Of a DNA stretch of 64,000 nt, positions 12,610-24,136 are shown one piece after another. The stretch is from Multifurca ochricompacta (lineage: Eukaryota > Basidiomycota > Agaricomycetes > Russulales > Russulaceae). The stretch is from contig WTXG01000105.1 in assembly GCA_022496185.1 (NCBI GenBank), positions 1 to 64,000 on the forward strand, read 5' to 3'. A model generated the notes under the pieces. The model made no database searches. It was given only the letters and a program-made list of their open reading frames with translations, and was not told the origin of the DNA. The first letter of the stretch is position 1. Every line of letters starts with the position of its first letter. The translations under genes were made by a program, and so were the position numbers.

Positions 12610-13152
12610 ATGCTGGACCTCTTCTCCCAAGGACTACCCAACCTGCTAGTCAAGAACATCATCCAGTTCCACCACCCTCAGGACTGGGACAGATGGGTAG
12701 AAGCTGCTCAATGACAGCAGCAGGATTACTTGGACTTCCAAACATGCTTTGGAGTCGATACAAAAAAGGGAAAAACTCGAGATCAGTGGAAGGCGGCCTT
12801 CGGGATTAAACCTGTGCATACCTCTCAGCGCGATCCAAACGCCATGGATATGTCAGCTGACAGAACCCGAGCAAGGGCTACACTCACCAAAGATGAGAGG
12901 CGGACATTGATGAAGGAAGGAAGGTGCTTTCATTGCAAAGCACAAGGGCATATGTCAAGAGAGTGTCCTAAGAAGGGGGCACGAGTAGCCAAAGTGACAA
13001 CCGTGCCCATATGCAATAACCCACCCACCATTGAAAAAAGGACACTGACTAAAGAAGAGAAGGCACAAGAAATATGGGCCAACATGATGAAGGAGAGTGA
13101 AGAAGTGTGGGCCATTCTAGTAGAAAAGGCATTCACAAAAAAGGATTTTTGA
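12610..13152 (+). pseudogene. gypsy B gag, C-terminal part
   Basis: Continues the gag begun at 5102 with LDLFSQGLPNLLVKNIIQFHHP. A TGA lies near 12711 where A reads CGA. It is then open from 12730 through the zinc knuckle CFHCKAQGHMSRECPKK (about 12927-12977) to the TGA at 13150-13152. The end of gag overlaps the pol frame; the slippery heptamer is annotated separately. Confidence 0.88.
13137..13143 (+). promoter_or_regulatory. candidate -1 ribosomal frameshift site, gypsy B
   Basis: Heptamer A AAA AAG positioned so that zero-frame codons are aca aaa aag gat ttt tga. This is the canonical X XXY YYZ form, three codons before the gag stop. The open pol frame that contains the protease is exactly -1 to gag and overlaps it (open from 13107). 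Gypsy A has lost the perfect heptamer (gca aag aag) but keeps the same frame relation. Confidence 0.65.
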
Positions 13153-16112
13153 TTGGCTCAAACCCATCGGCCTGGGCACAAGCACTACATGTAACCTCTG
13201 TGTATACTAGTCGCTTCAAATCTCTGAAAATACCAGTACATTTCGAGACTACACAGAAGACGGCTGATCGTGACATCCTGATAGATTCAGGAGCCACCGA
13301 CAATTTTATTAGCCCACAAATGGCAAGGACCATGGGATTGGGGATGCTGGCACTTCCCCAGGAGAAGAACATCTGGAACATTGATGGAACAGCCAACTGA
13401 GCTGGAAAGATTACGCACTACACAGACCTTAACATCCAAGTAGGGGAAAGAACAAAGGTCATTTGCTTCCTAATCACCAATCTAGGAGATGAGGATCTAA
13501 TCCTGGGATATCCCTGGCTTGCTGCATTCGAACCAAAGATTAACTGGAGTGATGCAACTATGGACAAAGAGTTTTACCCCATTCTAATCATGTCAATGGG
13601 GTATGATTATGCAGCTCGACATTTGGCAGTACATAGGGTAGAAGAAGAAAGCAAGGATCCAGGTTACTGTTTTACTACCAAGGCGTCAGAGCTTGCCCAG
13701 AAAGCAGTGGAAGGACACACAGAAAAGACCTTTGAGGAAGTAGTGCCAGAGGCATATCACTGACATTGGAAGGTGTTCTCAGAAGAGGAATCCCAATGTT
13801 TCCTGCCTGCGCAACCATTGGACCACGCCATTGACTTTGCACCCAATACCCCATCAGCAATCAACTGTAAAATCTACCCACTGTCCCAAGTGGAACAGAC
13901 AGCACTCACGGCGTTCCTCAAGGAGCATCTTGCAAAAGGATACATTTGTCCATCAAAATCCCCATATGCATCACCATTCTTCTTTATCAAGAAGAAAGAT
14001 GGCAAACTATGACCTGTCCAGGATTACTGACAAATAAATGCCCATACCATAAAAAATGCCTACCCTCTGCCACTTATATCAGAGCTTATTGATACCATGT
14101 GAGACAAATCCCTATTCTCTAAGATGGACATCTGTTGGGGTTACAAAAATATTAGGATCTGAGAAGGAGATCAGTGTAAAGCAGCATTCAAGACTAATCA
14201 GGGGCTGTTTGAGCCGAATGTCATGTTCTTTGGCCTCACCAACTCACCCACTACCTTCCAGTCCATGATGAACCATATCTTCCACGACCTCATTCTTACA
14301 GGTGAAGTGGTGGTATACATGGATGATATACTAGTAGCCACTACAAATGACCTGATTCACCACCGAGAACAAGTACATCAGGTACTGGACATCCTACACA
14401 AGCACAATCTATATCTCAAACCAGCCAAATGCTCATTTGAGCAGCAAAGTGTGGAATACTTGGGAGTTATTCTGGAGGGAGGACATGTACGAATGGACCC
14501 AGTGAAGGTACAAGGCATTCGAGAATGGCCCATACCTATGTGTGTCAAGGACATGCGATCCTTTGTAGGATTCTGCAACTTCTATCAATGATTTGTACAA
14601 GGGTTCTCAGGAATTGCCCAACCATTGAATGGACTACTAAAGAAGGACATACCTTGGCATTGGGGGACTGAACAGCAATGGGCCTTCAAACGAATTCGAG
14701 ATATTGTGGGTTCAGAGCCTGTCCTCCTGCAGCCAGACTTGAAGCAGCCCTTTGAACTTGAAGTTGACACATCCCACTTTGCCAATGGGGCTGTACTGAA
14801 TCAAAGAGATGTGACAGGGCTGCTTCACCCTGTCGCCTTCTATTCTGAGACTTTCTCACCAGCCGAATGAAACTATGATATATGGGATAGGGAATTGCTT
14901 GCCATTGTAAAGGCACTATGACACTGGTGACCATATTTAGCAGGAACCCCTCACAAAACCATCATTTACACTGATCACTCCAACCTCTTATATTGGAAGG
15001 AACCCCATAAAATCAGTCGACAGGTAGCTTGTGAAGTCCTCAAGCTGGAGGAATATAACTTCATACTGAAGCACATTGCAGGGAGCCATAATGCACATGC
15101 AGATGCCCTATCATGGCAACCTGATTTGAACAATGGAGGGGAAGACAACAACAATATCACTGTACTCCCTGAGGAAGTCTTCGCAAACATGGCCATTGTT
15201 AGCCTCCATGACATGGATTTGTGGGCTCAGGTATCACAAAACATGAACCAGCAGTTATGCAAATCATGGGCAGAGGCACACAATCTGAAAAAGACTGATG
15301 GCCTCTGGTGGAAGGATGGGGATCAACTCGTTGTCACCGGTGGTGACAACATTAAGAGGGGGGTGATCCATTTTCACCATGACCTCCCTTCTGCAGGCCA
15401 CCCTGGCATTGCTAATACATATGCTCTGGCCAAATGAGATTACTGGTGGCCGAATATGAAGAAGGATGTGGAAAACTATGTGAAAGGATGTGCAGACTGC
15501 CAGGCAAATAAAGTAAACATGCACCTGCACCTGCCAGCACCATTCCCGATCACACCTACAACCTCACTACCATTCCAGACTATTGCCATGGACTTCATTG
15601 TCAAACTGCCAGTCTCCCAAGGCTTTGATTCCATCTTAACCATCACTGACCATGACTGTTTGAAAGTGGCATTGTTCATACCATGCAATGAGTCCATCAC
15701 AGCAGAAGGTGTAGCCAAACTTTACCTGGATCACATCTACAGGCACTATGGTCTCCCTGAAAAGATCATCTCAGACTGCAACCCATGCTTTACCTCCACA
15801 TTTGCCAAAGCACTCTGTAAAGTCTTGGACATAACCCAAAACATTTCAACAGCCTACCACCCGCAGACAGACAGACAATCAGAAAGGACGAACCAGTGGC
15901 TTGAACAGTATCTTTGGTTTTGGTGCAACAGACAACAGGATGATTGGGCTGACTGGCTGGTGATGGCAGAATTCACACATATCTCCTGGCCCAATGGCAC
16001 CACCAAGACCTCCCCATTTTCACTTATCATGGGGTGGACACCCCAAACCACCTGGGCCGGAAAACCCATGAATGTCCCCTCAGCTGCGCAACATATCACC
16101 CAATGGGAGTAG
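13153..16112 (+). pseudogene. gypsy B Pol: protease, RT, RNase H, integrase
   Basis: Protease active site DSGATDN at about 13284. RT has [24 protein letters not shown] (13936-14010) and an intact YMDD at 14316-14327. RNase H (FELEVDTSHFANGAVL) spans about 14590-15120, and the integrase HHCC and DDE core 15360-16110 (MDFIVKLPVSQ, IISDCN, TDRQSERTNQ). In-frame TGA codons near 13400, 13760, 14010, 14030, 14590, 14870, 14920 and 15435 sit mostly where gypsy A has CGA or CGG. The frame is otherwise largely kept, so decay was by substitution rather than indels. Confidence 0.9.
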
Positions 16113-16145
16113 ATCAGGAAATCAGCCAATGAGAACCTGCTGAAG

Positions 16146-16631
16146 GTGCAAAAGACCCTGTTGGAAAGACCCTCACAATTCACACCTTATCAGACCAATG
16201 ACATCATATGGCTAGAAGGGAAGAACATCCACACATCACATCCAACAGCTAAATTGGCACCCCAATGTCACAGGCCTTTCAAGATAACAAGGAAGCTGTC
16301 AGATGTGTCATATGAACTTGAGCTTCCACCCACATGGAGGATCCATCTGGTCTTCCATGCCAGACTTCTGACACCTTACAAAGAGACATCCCTGCATGGG
16401 GAAAACTTCCTGAGACCCCCCCCTGAATTAATCAATGGAGAAGCGGAATGGGAAGTGGAGCAAATTCTAGACTCACTATGTAAAGGCCAAGGGCACAAGC
16501 TGCATTACCTTGTTAAGTGGAAAGGATTCCCAGACTCTGACAACTCATGGGAGCCAGCCGGGAATATCTTTGCCCCAGTTCTTATCTCGGAGTTCCACAC
16601 CCGACATCCAGAAGCGCCCAAGAACGCTTAA
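16146..16631 (+). pseudogene. gypsy B integrase C-terminus with chromodomain
   Basis: Open after a TAG in EWE*IRKS near 16110. It carries the linker ([24 protein letters not shown]) and the chromodomain [10 protein letters not shown] to [20 protein letters not shown], ending APKNA. It confirms the chromovirus assignment and shows the domain without the frameshift present in gypsy A. Confidence 0.9.
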
Positions 16632-16707
16632 AAGGAGCAGCCCTGAACCCCATTGAATCCCCCAGTACATGCTCTCTCAGCAACATTCTAACACCATCCA
16701 ATCCATT

Positions 16708-18416
16708 ATGTCTTTTGTCACTGCCAATGCCACTGTCGATGCCTTCACTGCCACTATGGTAGTTGTCGAGAACTTTCCTTCCACTCACCCCTCTTCACAA
16801 CCCTCCTCGCCCATTGATTATGAGGCTGCCAAAGCCCGGGTCAAGAATCAATCCCCCAACCCAAATGACAATTTCAAACACAGCGAGGAGCCTCACCCGA
16901 ATGATCTGCTAGGTATGGAGTTGGACGATGAAGTACCAGAGTTTCCATTTTTGCCAATAACCCGAACTCCTCGATGTACTTCCCCCTCAAGATCACCATG
17001 GCTGATGGGACGGTCACCATTGCCAAGTACATATTCTACACCAACAGGGGGATGGATGTCACTGGATGTATGAAGAAAGATGGCCCTGTCTATGGGGCCC
17101 CTGTCACAGTTAGGTGTGGAACTGTGTCGGGGTCGGACGGGAGCAAGTCTTCCAAGTCAAGGCAAGGTTCAAAGTTACAATAGAGTCAAGATCTAGTCAA
17201 GCCCATGATGAAGTCAGAGGGCACGAATGTGAGATTCGAAGTCGACGGCAGAGACTCTAAGTCCTGCAACAAGTTCAAGATGATGAAGGCTCTCCAAGTC
17301 ACATCTTGGAGAGTTCAAGTGGGGCTCTGACTGAGAGGATTCAAGGATTCCGAAGCACCTCTGATTGAATACAAGAGAACAGACTTAGGTCTGTCTCTCT
17401 ACTTTACTGTACTTTAAATACAAGTAGTTCTAGCTATGTCATAGTAAATAGAAGGTTCTAGGACTATGACATAGTATCTAAATGGTTGTGCAGTAGAACA
17501 AGCTAGAACTAAGGAGAATTAGGAGGGGTTAGGCCCTCAGTAAGCAAAACGCCGGTGAAACACAATGTCAAGTCATTAGTAACGTCGCAGGGAGAATTCT
17601 GTCACAGCCCCAGTCTATTTAGAAGAAAGGTATACAGGATGTCTTCACCATATGATGACCGATGAGCAGCTCAGACACCTGGCCGCCGAGGACTCTCATG
17701 CCTTTGCAATCGATGAGGTGCTGAACGATATGCACCTTCCACGTCTCAAAGCAGAGGTGATGAGACTGCGGAAGAATTTGACACTGCACACGACACTCAA
17801 CAAACAGTATAAGGAGCACACAAAGATGATGGCAAGATTGACCAATGGGATGTTCCAAGTAGAACAGGAGTTGGTGGAAATTCAGAAAAGGTTGGAGACA
17901 GGGGACATGTACCAAACCATAGCTGAAAGGTATGCCGATACATATGCACGACCCCTCCCCCCACAGTCATTGGGGGCTGCCCTGCAGTTGCTGCTGAACT
18001 GGTTCAAGATGCCGCGCATGCATGAGAACCCCTGTGGGGAGACATGCTGGCGGTGCAACAGTAAGTACCACATCAGCTGGAACTGTCCCCTCAACCACAA
18101 GTGGTGCTGGCATTGTCGTAGCAACCTCCATTGGAGCCGGTTTTGCATCTTCCGCCGTGTAGGAGTTGCCCCGACAATCATTAATCCGTCCAGCTTGTGT
18201 GGCAAGTGCCTCCATCATAATGTGGGACACCATGAACTGGATTGTCCAGTCCACGGTCTGTGTTATTTGTGTGGTCAGCGCAGCCCATATGGGTTCCTCC
18301 ACACCCACAGATGTCCGCAGGACTCGGACAAGGAGAATTATATGCTGGATGATCATAATGTAGCTGATGACTATCTGGATTTGGTGCAGGATGATGATGG
18401 TACGAGTCATTTCTAG
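16708..18416 (+). pseudogene. gypsy B extra ORF (ORF3), split by a solo LTR
   Basis: ATG at 16708 (MSFVTANATVDAFTATMV), about 80 bp after pol. The N-terminal part runs to 17101, where a 505-bp insertion interrupts it; a frameshift lies near 16960. The C-terminal part is open from 17652 to 18416. It has a predicted coiled coil (LKAEVMRLRKNL to EQELVEIQKRLE), then CWRCNSKYHISWNC and CWHCRSNLHWSRFC, both canonical CX2CX4HX4C. Two looser Cys/His units follow (CGKCLHHNVGHHELDC and CYLCGQ with a distal HRC), and an acidic tail. Function is unknown; nucleic-acid binding is inferred from the knuckles. Confidence 0.8.
17102..17606 (+). mobile_element. solo LTR of an unrelated family (TSD gcccc)
   Basis: 505-bp insertion beginning tgtcacagttagg and ending aattctgtcaca (TG...CA), flanked by gcccc at 17097-17101 and 17607-17611. 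The uninterrupted sequence is present in gypsy A (near 11195), which confirms the borders. No coding content; strand not determined with certainty. No other copy is in the window. Confidence 0.88.
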
Positions 18417-18447
18417 CCGGGTCTGCTAGAACCAGAAGAGGGGGTGA

Positions 18448-19041
18448 TGTTACAGTCTCTGCCAAGCAACCCTGTTTTCTTTACCCTCCCCAATGACAAC
18501 CCCTCTCTACCACCCACTCTACACTTCATGATTATGTCTCCATCCTGGGACCCATCACATGCCCTACTCCCATCCCCATGACTTGCTTTGGACTTGTTGA
18601 CTCCCAGTTTACCTATGTTTGATCCTTTATCTCCTTATCTCTTTATCTCTTTATCTTTATGACTGGACACTTACTTAATACCCTATCAGAAGCTAGGCTT
18701 TATGCCCTCCACTTCCATATATTTGGGCCCACCTGACTCCAATCCCTTATCTTGAAGACGCCCATTCAGTTACATATATAAGTCTGCTGTAACTATGTTG
18801 TAGACCTCAGACTCGACTTATTGAATCCATCAGTGCTTGTCTTCTGGACTTCCCCTTGATCCTTGAGCTCAGTTGTCTCAGTGCTTCTGGCACTTTTCTG
18901 TTCAACATCATCTTAGAGTGCAGCCTCTTTGACTTTGACTCATCCCTCTTATACTCCAAGAAGCCCTATTGGTTTCTTAACTGAACCTATGATCTACACT
19001 GTCACACAAGTCGTGTGGAATGTCCTGCACCAGATGTAACA
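18448..19041 (+). repeat. gypsy B 3' LTR
   Basis: 594 bp, begins tgttacagtctctgcc and ends cagatgtaaca, preceded by the polypurine tract agaagaggggg. It is clearly more diverged from the gypsy A LTRs than they are from one another. Confidence 0.92.
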
Positions 19042-19129
19042 GCCCAGGCTTGAGTTTTGACAAGCCTGAGCCACTAAAAGCTGAGCCTAAGCTGTGGCTT
19101 CAGGCCGAGCCAGGGCTGTCACAACACTA
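19042..19129. mobile_element. right end of a hAT-like MITE (host of gypsy B)
   Basis: GC-rich text built from gcc/ggc words (aggcttgag, aggccgagccagggctg) ending in cacaacacta. It resembles the end of the intact 412-bp MITE at 53896-54307 (tagtgatg...catcacta). The next 8 bp (gttatatc, 19130-19137) are predicted to be its TSD; the left copy would be beyond the window start. Confidence 0.5.
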
Positions 19130-20193
19130 GTTATATCCCCTTGTTTTTGTATGATCTGAAGGACACATAATGAATGCCCTAGTCACGAAAGTGAAAGAAG
19201 TCTGGCCCTCATTTCTTTAAGTCTCGAATTTATTATTCTGAGAAGATGGTCATTATTCTCCGGTCCTCCGGATCCGGGGAGATACAGTCCCATCTTCATC
19301 ACGAACTTTGGCTTGCATCTTAATCCCAACAATGTAAGAATGGCTTGGGCGTTGGACGTCAAACCTCCGGCTGGCTGAACCCTGTTTTCTGTCTCTTTCA
19401 TTACAAGTCTTGACAATAAAATTCCTAGCAATTTGACTTCTAGTTCCAGACAGACTATGATATATGGTACAAGTGAGATTTATGCATGACACGAGCAATT
19501 TTACAGGATTGTGTGCATCCCGGCATTCCCTTGGTTTCATCCTCTTTCATCTCACCTCACGCAGCTTCACCCTCTTTCTTCTAAATCCATCCCCTGCTGC
19601 TTCATAGCACTCCTTCAAATAGGTCTCTCTGCAAGTATATAAAGTAGGGCCAGCCAGCTGAAGCAAAGGGAATCAAACAGCCATTCTCTCTGTCTCACTT
19701 TCTCATTCTCTTTGAATGCTAAGCAACTTCTTGACAACGTACAGCATGAGGTCAAATGGAACCAGCAAGCAGCATAATTGCAAGTACAAGCATGACATGC
19801 CCTCAACTTCAAAGTCTTAGTTATCTCAGGGTTCCCTCTATTACTCTCATATCTCATCTCTGTCTCTCTCCATTCTGGAATATGCTCTACCTCACACTCA
19901 CCATGGATTGGATCCATTCAGTGGTGAGTTCGAGGTAGAGGATGTTTCCAAGATAAAAAAGAGGAAAGGAGTGAGATGTTTTGTGAATCCTGAGATAGAG
20001 AGAGCCTATGTTGCTGAGAGAACATGAGAAAATGAAGTATTTGATAAGAATGCTGACTGGTCCCATTTAACTTGAGCTTACACTTGACATTCATTGGTAG
20101 TCTCTTTTGCATGCAGAGAAGCAAAAGAGAAAGAGAAAATGGGGAGAACTCTCATTGGTTTGCTAATCTTATCTGGTCCTTGTTATATATGTT
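19130..20193. repeat. segmental duplication block 1, left portion
   Basis: About 1.06 kb almost identical to 52913-54455, once the 412-bp MITE there is removed. It contains a TATA-like sequence (gtatataaagtag, about 19635), a pyrimidine-rich stretch and only short unconvincing ORFs. I do not recognise a gene. It is interrupted at 20193 by the ORF1-only retroposon and resumes at 37486. Confidence 0.8.
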
Positions 20194-20209
20194 TTTTTTT
20201 TTTTTTTTT

Positions 20210-20543
20210 GAGCTCAACTTTATTATGCACTTCAGCCAAACTGGCAAATTGTGCGGCTACTACAGGGACATAGTAACTACTGTGGAGAAGGGACAAAGTT
20301 CCAGAGGTAATGTGTGGAAACCCTAAGGGAAAAACCATGGAGAATGTACGTGGAAGACCCAGAGCTAAGACCAGGACCCCCCACCCTGGAGGGTGGGGAA
20401 AAAAAGGAAGAAATAGATTAAGCAGGAACGGCTAGGCATGTTTGCCAGGTCCAGAACCCTTGGTGATGACATGGTCAAGAACCCAACCAGTCAGAAAATG
20501 AAAGCTGAAACACAAAAGTGACAAGTAAAAATAGAAAATGCTG
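20210..20543 (-). other. 3' UTR of the ORF1-only retroposon with LINE-type tail
   Basis: Contains a perfect GC hairpin (ccccaccct/agggtgggg at about 20376-20397). The last 90 nt (20217-20310) match the 3' ends of the RT-type LINE fragments at 37934, 43189 and 46900. The shared landmarks are cacagtagttac, tagccgc-c-atttg, a short GC-rich arm and cataataaa before the poly(A). Confidence 0.7.
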
Positions 20544-20867
20544 CTAAGCAGTGGGTGTGGGGGCTGGGACAGCTGACTTCTTGGCACAGGGTGGCTTCTT
20601 CCATCAACGGACCACACCAGCATGCCCGAAGGCGTAGAGGGTGTGCTGGGCCAGAAGGCCTGCCAGCGCCGCACTGTCCGGATCCTCAAAGGCCATGACC
20701 ACAGAGGATGTGGAGCCAGGGAGGAGGGTGGAGGGGGCACAGACCCAGGAGGGAAGGGCCATCACTTTGAGCACCCTGTACACCAGATTCTCATGACCCA
20801 GGGCCTCATGGCAGGCCTGGGGAGAATGCACCCCAGTGTGTGGGGTCACGCCAGTAGTGAATAGCAG

Positions 20868-21529
20868 GGGTAACCCCCGGGTATCTTCATTGGTACCCAT
20901 ACCCATACCCATACCTGTCGCTATGGGTATGGGTAACCTGCAGGTTACCCACAGGTCACCTGTGGGTTGTGTGTGTTAAACGCATGCAAGTTTTTACTTG
21001 CATCACACATTTCGGATATCCAGCCCAGGCCATCCTGGACCAAGGAGATACACAACGCATTCATTTATGGCTGCTTAAGATCCCTCAATGACTCTTGTTT
21101 TATGCTCAGAAGATTAAGATAATTTATTATTCCATTTTTATTTTATTATTCTGGTCTCAATTTATACAAGCACAACTAAAATCCACCCCAATATACAGAG
21201 ATGATTAGATAGGATGTAATAGAACATTGAATGAAAAGCCTGTCAGATAACCACACAGAATGCAAAAATAATTGACAAATGCATAGTGATTGCAGGGGTA
21301 ACCCCTGGATATTTGTTTTGATACCCAGGTTACCCATAAAATGAAACACGTGCAAGTTCTTTGGTTGCATTGCGCATTTTGGACAATCAGCCAGACCATC
21401 CTGGTCTGGGAGATACACACTTGGATACAACGCGTTCATTTGTGGCTACTCAGGATCCCTCAATAATTGCTGATTTATGTTCAGAAGATTAATTTGATTC
21501 TTTATTTACATTCTTATTTTATTTCATTT
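20868..21529. repeat. duplicated hAT subterminal region
   Basis: Two diverged direct copies (about 20868-21175 and 21288-21529) share caggggtaacccc, then gcaagtt, then cagaccatcctgg or similar, ggagatacac, cgcattcattt and tcaagaagatta-like words. The first copy contains three consecutive palindromes (20895-20967). They may be a tandem duplication of the transposon end or a nested related element. No gene. Confidence 0.55.
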
Positions 21530-21892
21530 TGTGGAACAGGCATGGCGCAGGCTTGTACTTTAATACTACTTTACTACTATCTTATCTCACCTTGTTAGCT
21601 GCAAGGCTTAGATGCTTTCAATAGAGCGATAGCAACTACTTTATTACAGTAGTTATACAGTGTTTATATACATTCTATGTACTATATCAGCTACTAGATT
21701 AAACGAACACATTATCTCATTATCTCGTTTAATGATGTGATTTGATCATATGTCAGATCTTAGATGTATATCCTAAGTATCTAATTAATTTGTGAACACA
21801 TTTTTGATCTCATTACTTGTGTTATCTATGCGTGATCACAATCATGTTGGACCGCTATCTCGGAACCTCTGTACTGGTATCTTGGTTCAACA
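21530..21892 (-). mobile_element. copia-family solo LTR (TSD cattt)
   Basis: 363 bp, tgtggaacaggcatgg to tggttcaaca, flanked by cattt at 21525-21529 and 21893-21897. Shares the aggcttagatgctttcaata block and both termini with the LTRs of copia 2 (29979-30327), so it belongs to the same or a sister family. Same orientation as copia 2. Confidence 0.88.
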
Positions 21893-24136
21893 CATTTCAT
21901 ACAAGCGTGACTGTTCTGTGTATTTCTGTGCATTTTGGATAACCGGCCCAACCAGACCTGAGGAGATAAGATTGCACGACTGTTCTGCATTTTCGGCATA
22001 CAGTTCCACTTCTTTCATGCGCACACCCCTTTGCCTTGCATTTCATTCTGAATGACTTGTAGTGTACAATGACCATAACTTTGAATCAATTATCCAGTTT
22101 GATTCCCTTCCATCCAACTGTCTGCATTGACTCAGATCTCAAATTGAATTTACTCTTATTCGCACTCGCTCTGCTCTACAAGTCAATCTTCATGCTATTG
22201 CCAACTGCAAATCCAGCCTACATTATACTGGACTAACACCAGTACCCTCTCACCCACTTTTTCCATATGATAAGTATAAGTAGTTACTGATTATACTAGT
22301 AAATAATGCCAGTCAAATCAAATCCCAATCTTCCTCAAGCTCCTCCTCCTCTCCCTCAACCTCTGGGAGAATAGTTGTGGCTTTCACATCACTATTCTTT
22401 ACATATCCCAGCTTGCTCCATTCCCCAACCATCATCAAAGCTCGAGTTGACTGAACTGAGAGGCGAGAGTGGAGATGTGACAAAAGAACGCGGCCTGTGC
22501 TGAAAACCCACTCAACATTCACAGATGTTGCTGAAATATGTGTATTAGTAGACCCAAAAACTCTTATAACAATTTCATTACTTACCTGGTATTGTGAGAT
22601 AATCCATTGCCATTCAAGAAAGCCGTGGGTACATGAGTCGATGCTCATACCACCAAGCAAGAGCATCCTTTACATACTCTGGGTCTGTGCTGAGGAAGCA
22701 CTCCAGCTTGTCTTGTAGATTTGAGGGTTTGGGTGCAGCAAACACAGGAAGATCATCAAACATGTTCTTCAAGGGTGATCCTCTGGCCTATGGATTCAAT
22801 GTTAATGTTAATACTTGGATCACAAGGTAAAATTATTAGTACTTACTTCTTCAAACATCTCTTTATCTTTGTCTACTGTAGCAACTTTGTAGGTGCCCTC
22901 AAATTGGTCTTGAACGATTTTCAGTGATGTTGTGATCCACTCTTCTGTCCAGCCAGCATTTCTGAAGTACTCTAGCTTGTGTCAAGGGTGGGGAACTAGG
23001 GAAATGATTGGCTGAATGCATAATGTGGTAGAAATGCAAGTACATACCCATAGCAATCCTATAAACCTCAGAAAGATCCATTTTGCTGTAGTACTGGTTA
23101 AGGGTTTTCTTTGCCATTGTAAGTGCAGCTTGAATAGACAAGGGATATCGCGGATTGAGTGCATTGGTGGCAAGAACCTCATCGATGTGGTCCATGGCAG
23201 GAGTGACCATTGCAATGCTTGGGATGCCATCACAGGAGAAAAAGAGTGTTGCATCCTTGAAGATCTGGACAGAATGAGTAAAAGAATTAAACAAGGTATG
23301 AAAACTCACCTTTAGAACCTGGCACAGCTGACGAGCTATCTCCCATTCATTCGCATCCATCTCATACTACCTCAGCTTCATCTCCCAGTCACCAGTGATA
23401 ATGTCCAGTGCTTCAGAATATGTCACAGCAAAGTTCAGCATGTCATATGTCGAGTTCTGTTACGACCCCTGCCTAGCAATCCGATTTTCTTCACTCTCCC
23501 CAATGACGACCCTTCTCTTCCACCAACTCTCCACTTCTTGATTACATCCCCTTCCTGGGACCCATCACGTGCCCTGCTCCCTTCCCCGTGACCGCCTTTG
23601 GCCTTGTTGATATTACTGTACTTGTGTTTGGCCTTCCTATCTCTTATCCTTTATCTCTTATCTCTATGACCGGACACTTACTTAATTCCCTATCAGAAGC
23701 CAGGCTTTACGCCCTCCGCTTTCGTATATTTGGGCCCACATGACTTTGTCTTATCTTATCTTTAGACGCTCACCCAATTACGTATATAAGTCCACTGTAG
23801 CTACAGTAGCCCACAAAACCGTTCCAATGTTTGGCCACCCTGAAGAGATTGACCTACCACACAATGAGAATAATTACCAAAATTAGTAGAAATTAGTAGA
23901 TGATAGTGTAGCATCTAAGCTTCAATTAGAGCCTATACTAATGTCAATTGGATCAGTGGTTCATGATATATAAAATGTTTTGTGAGGCATTATCATTGGA
24001 ACGGTTTTGTGGCCAACATGTGAGATGACAAAATTGGTATCTGGTGGTCATGGGAATGCATTGACAGTCATGTGACAATGTTTAATAAGTTGAACACACA
24101 CCAAATAATCATCAAGAACACTTGCTTCTTACCATG

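Larger units (their letters stand above)
5102..19041 (+). mobile_element. Ty3/gypsy element B (interrupted; 5' part lost behind copia 1)
   Basis: Host element of the nest. A 35-bp piece of its gag (5102-5136, coding AGYDMDEEAML) continues at 12610 with LDLFSQGLP once gypsy A and one TSD copy are removed. Downstream come gag with zinc knuckle, protease, RT, RNase H, integrase, chromodomain, an extra zinc-knuckle ORF and the 3' LTR (18448-19041). Its 5' LTR must lie left of the window. Reading frames are peppered with TGA stops where gypsy A has CGA, so it is older and more decayed than A. Confidence 0.92.

Noticed and set aside
19615..19938. TATA box and short ORFs as a small gene in the duplicated leader region
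   Set aside because: The ORFs differ between the two copies (frame breaks and extensions) and resemble nothing known; only the TATA-like motif is conserved.
20191..20209. Poly(T) as a transcription terminator
   Set aside because: It is the poly(A) tail of a minus-strand retroposon, bounded by a TSD and preceded by an AATAAA signal.
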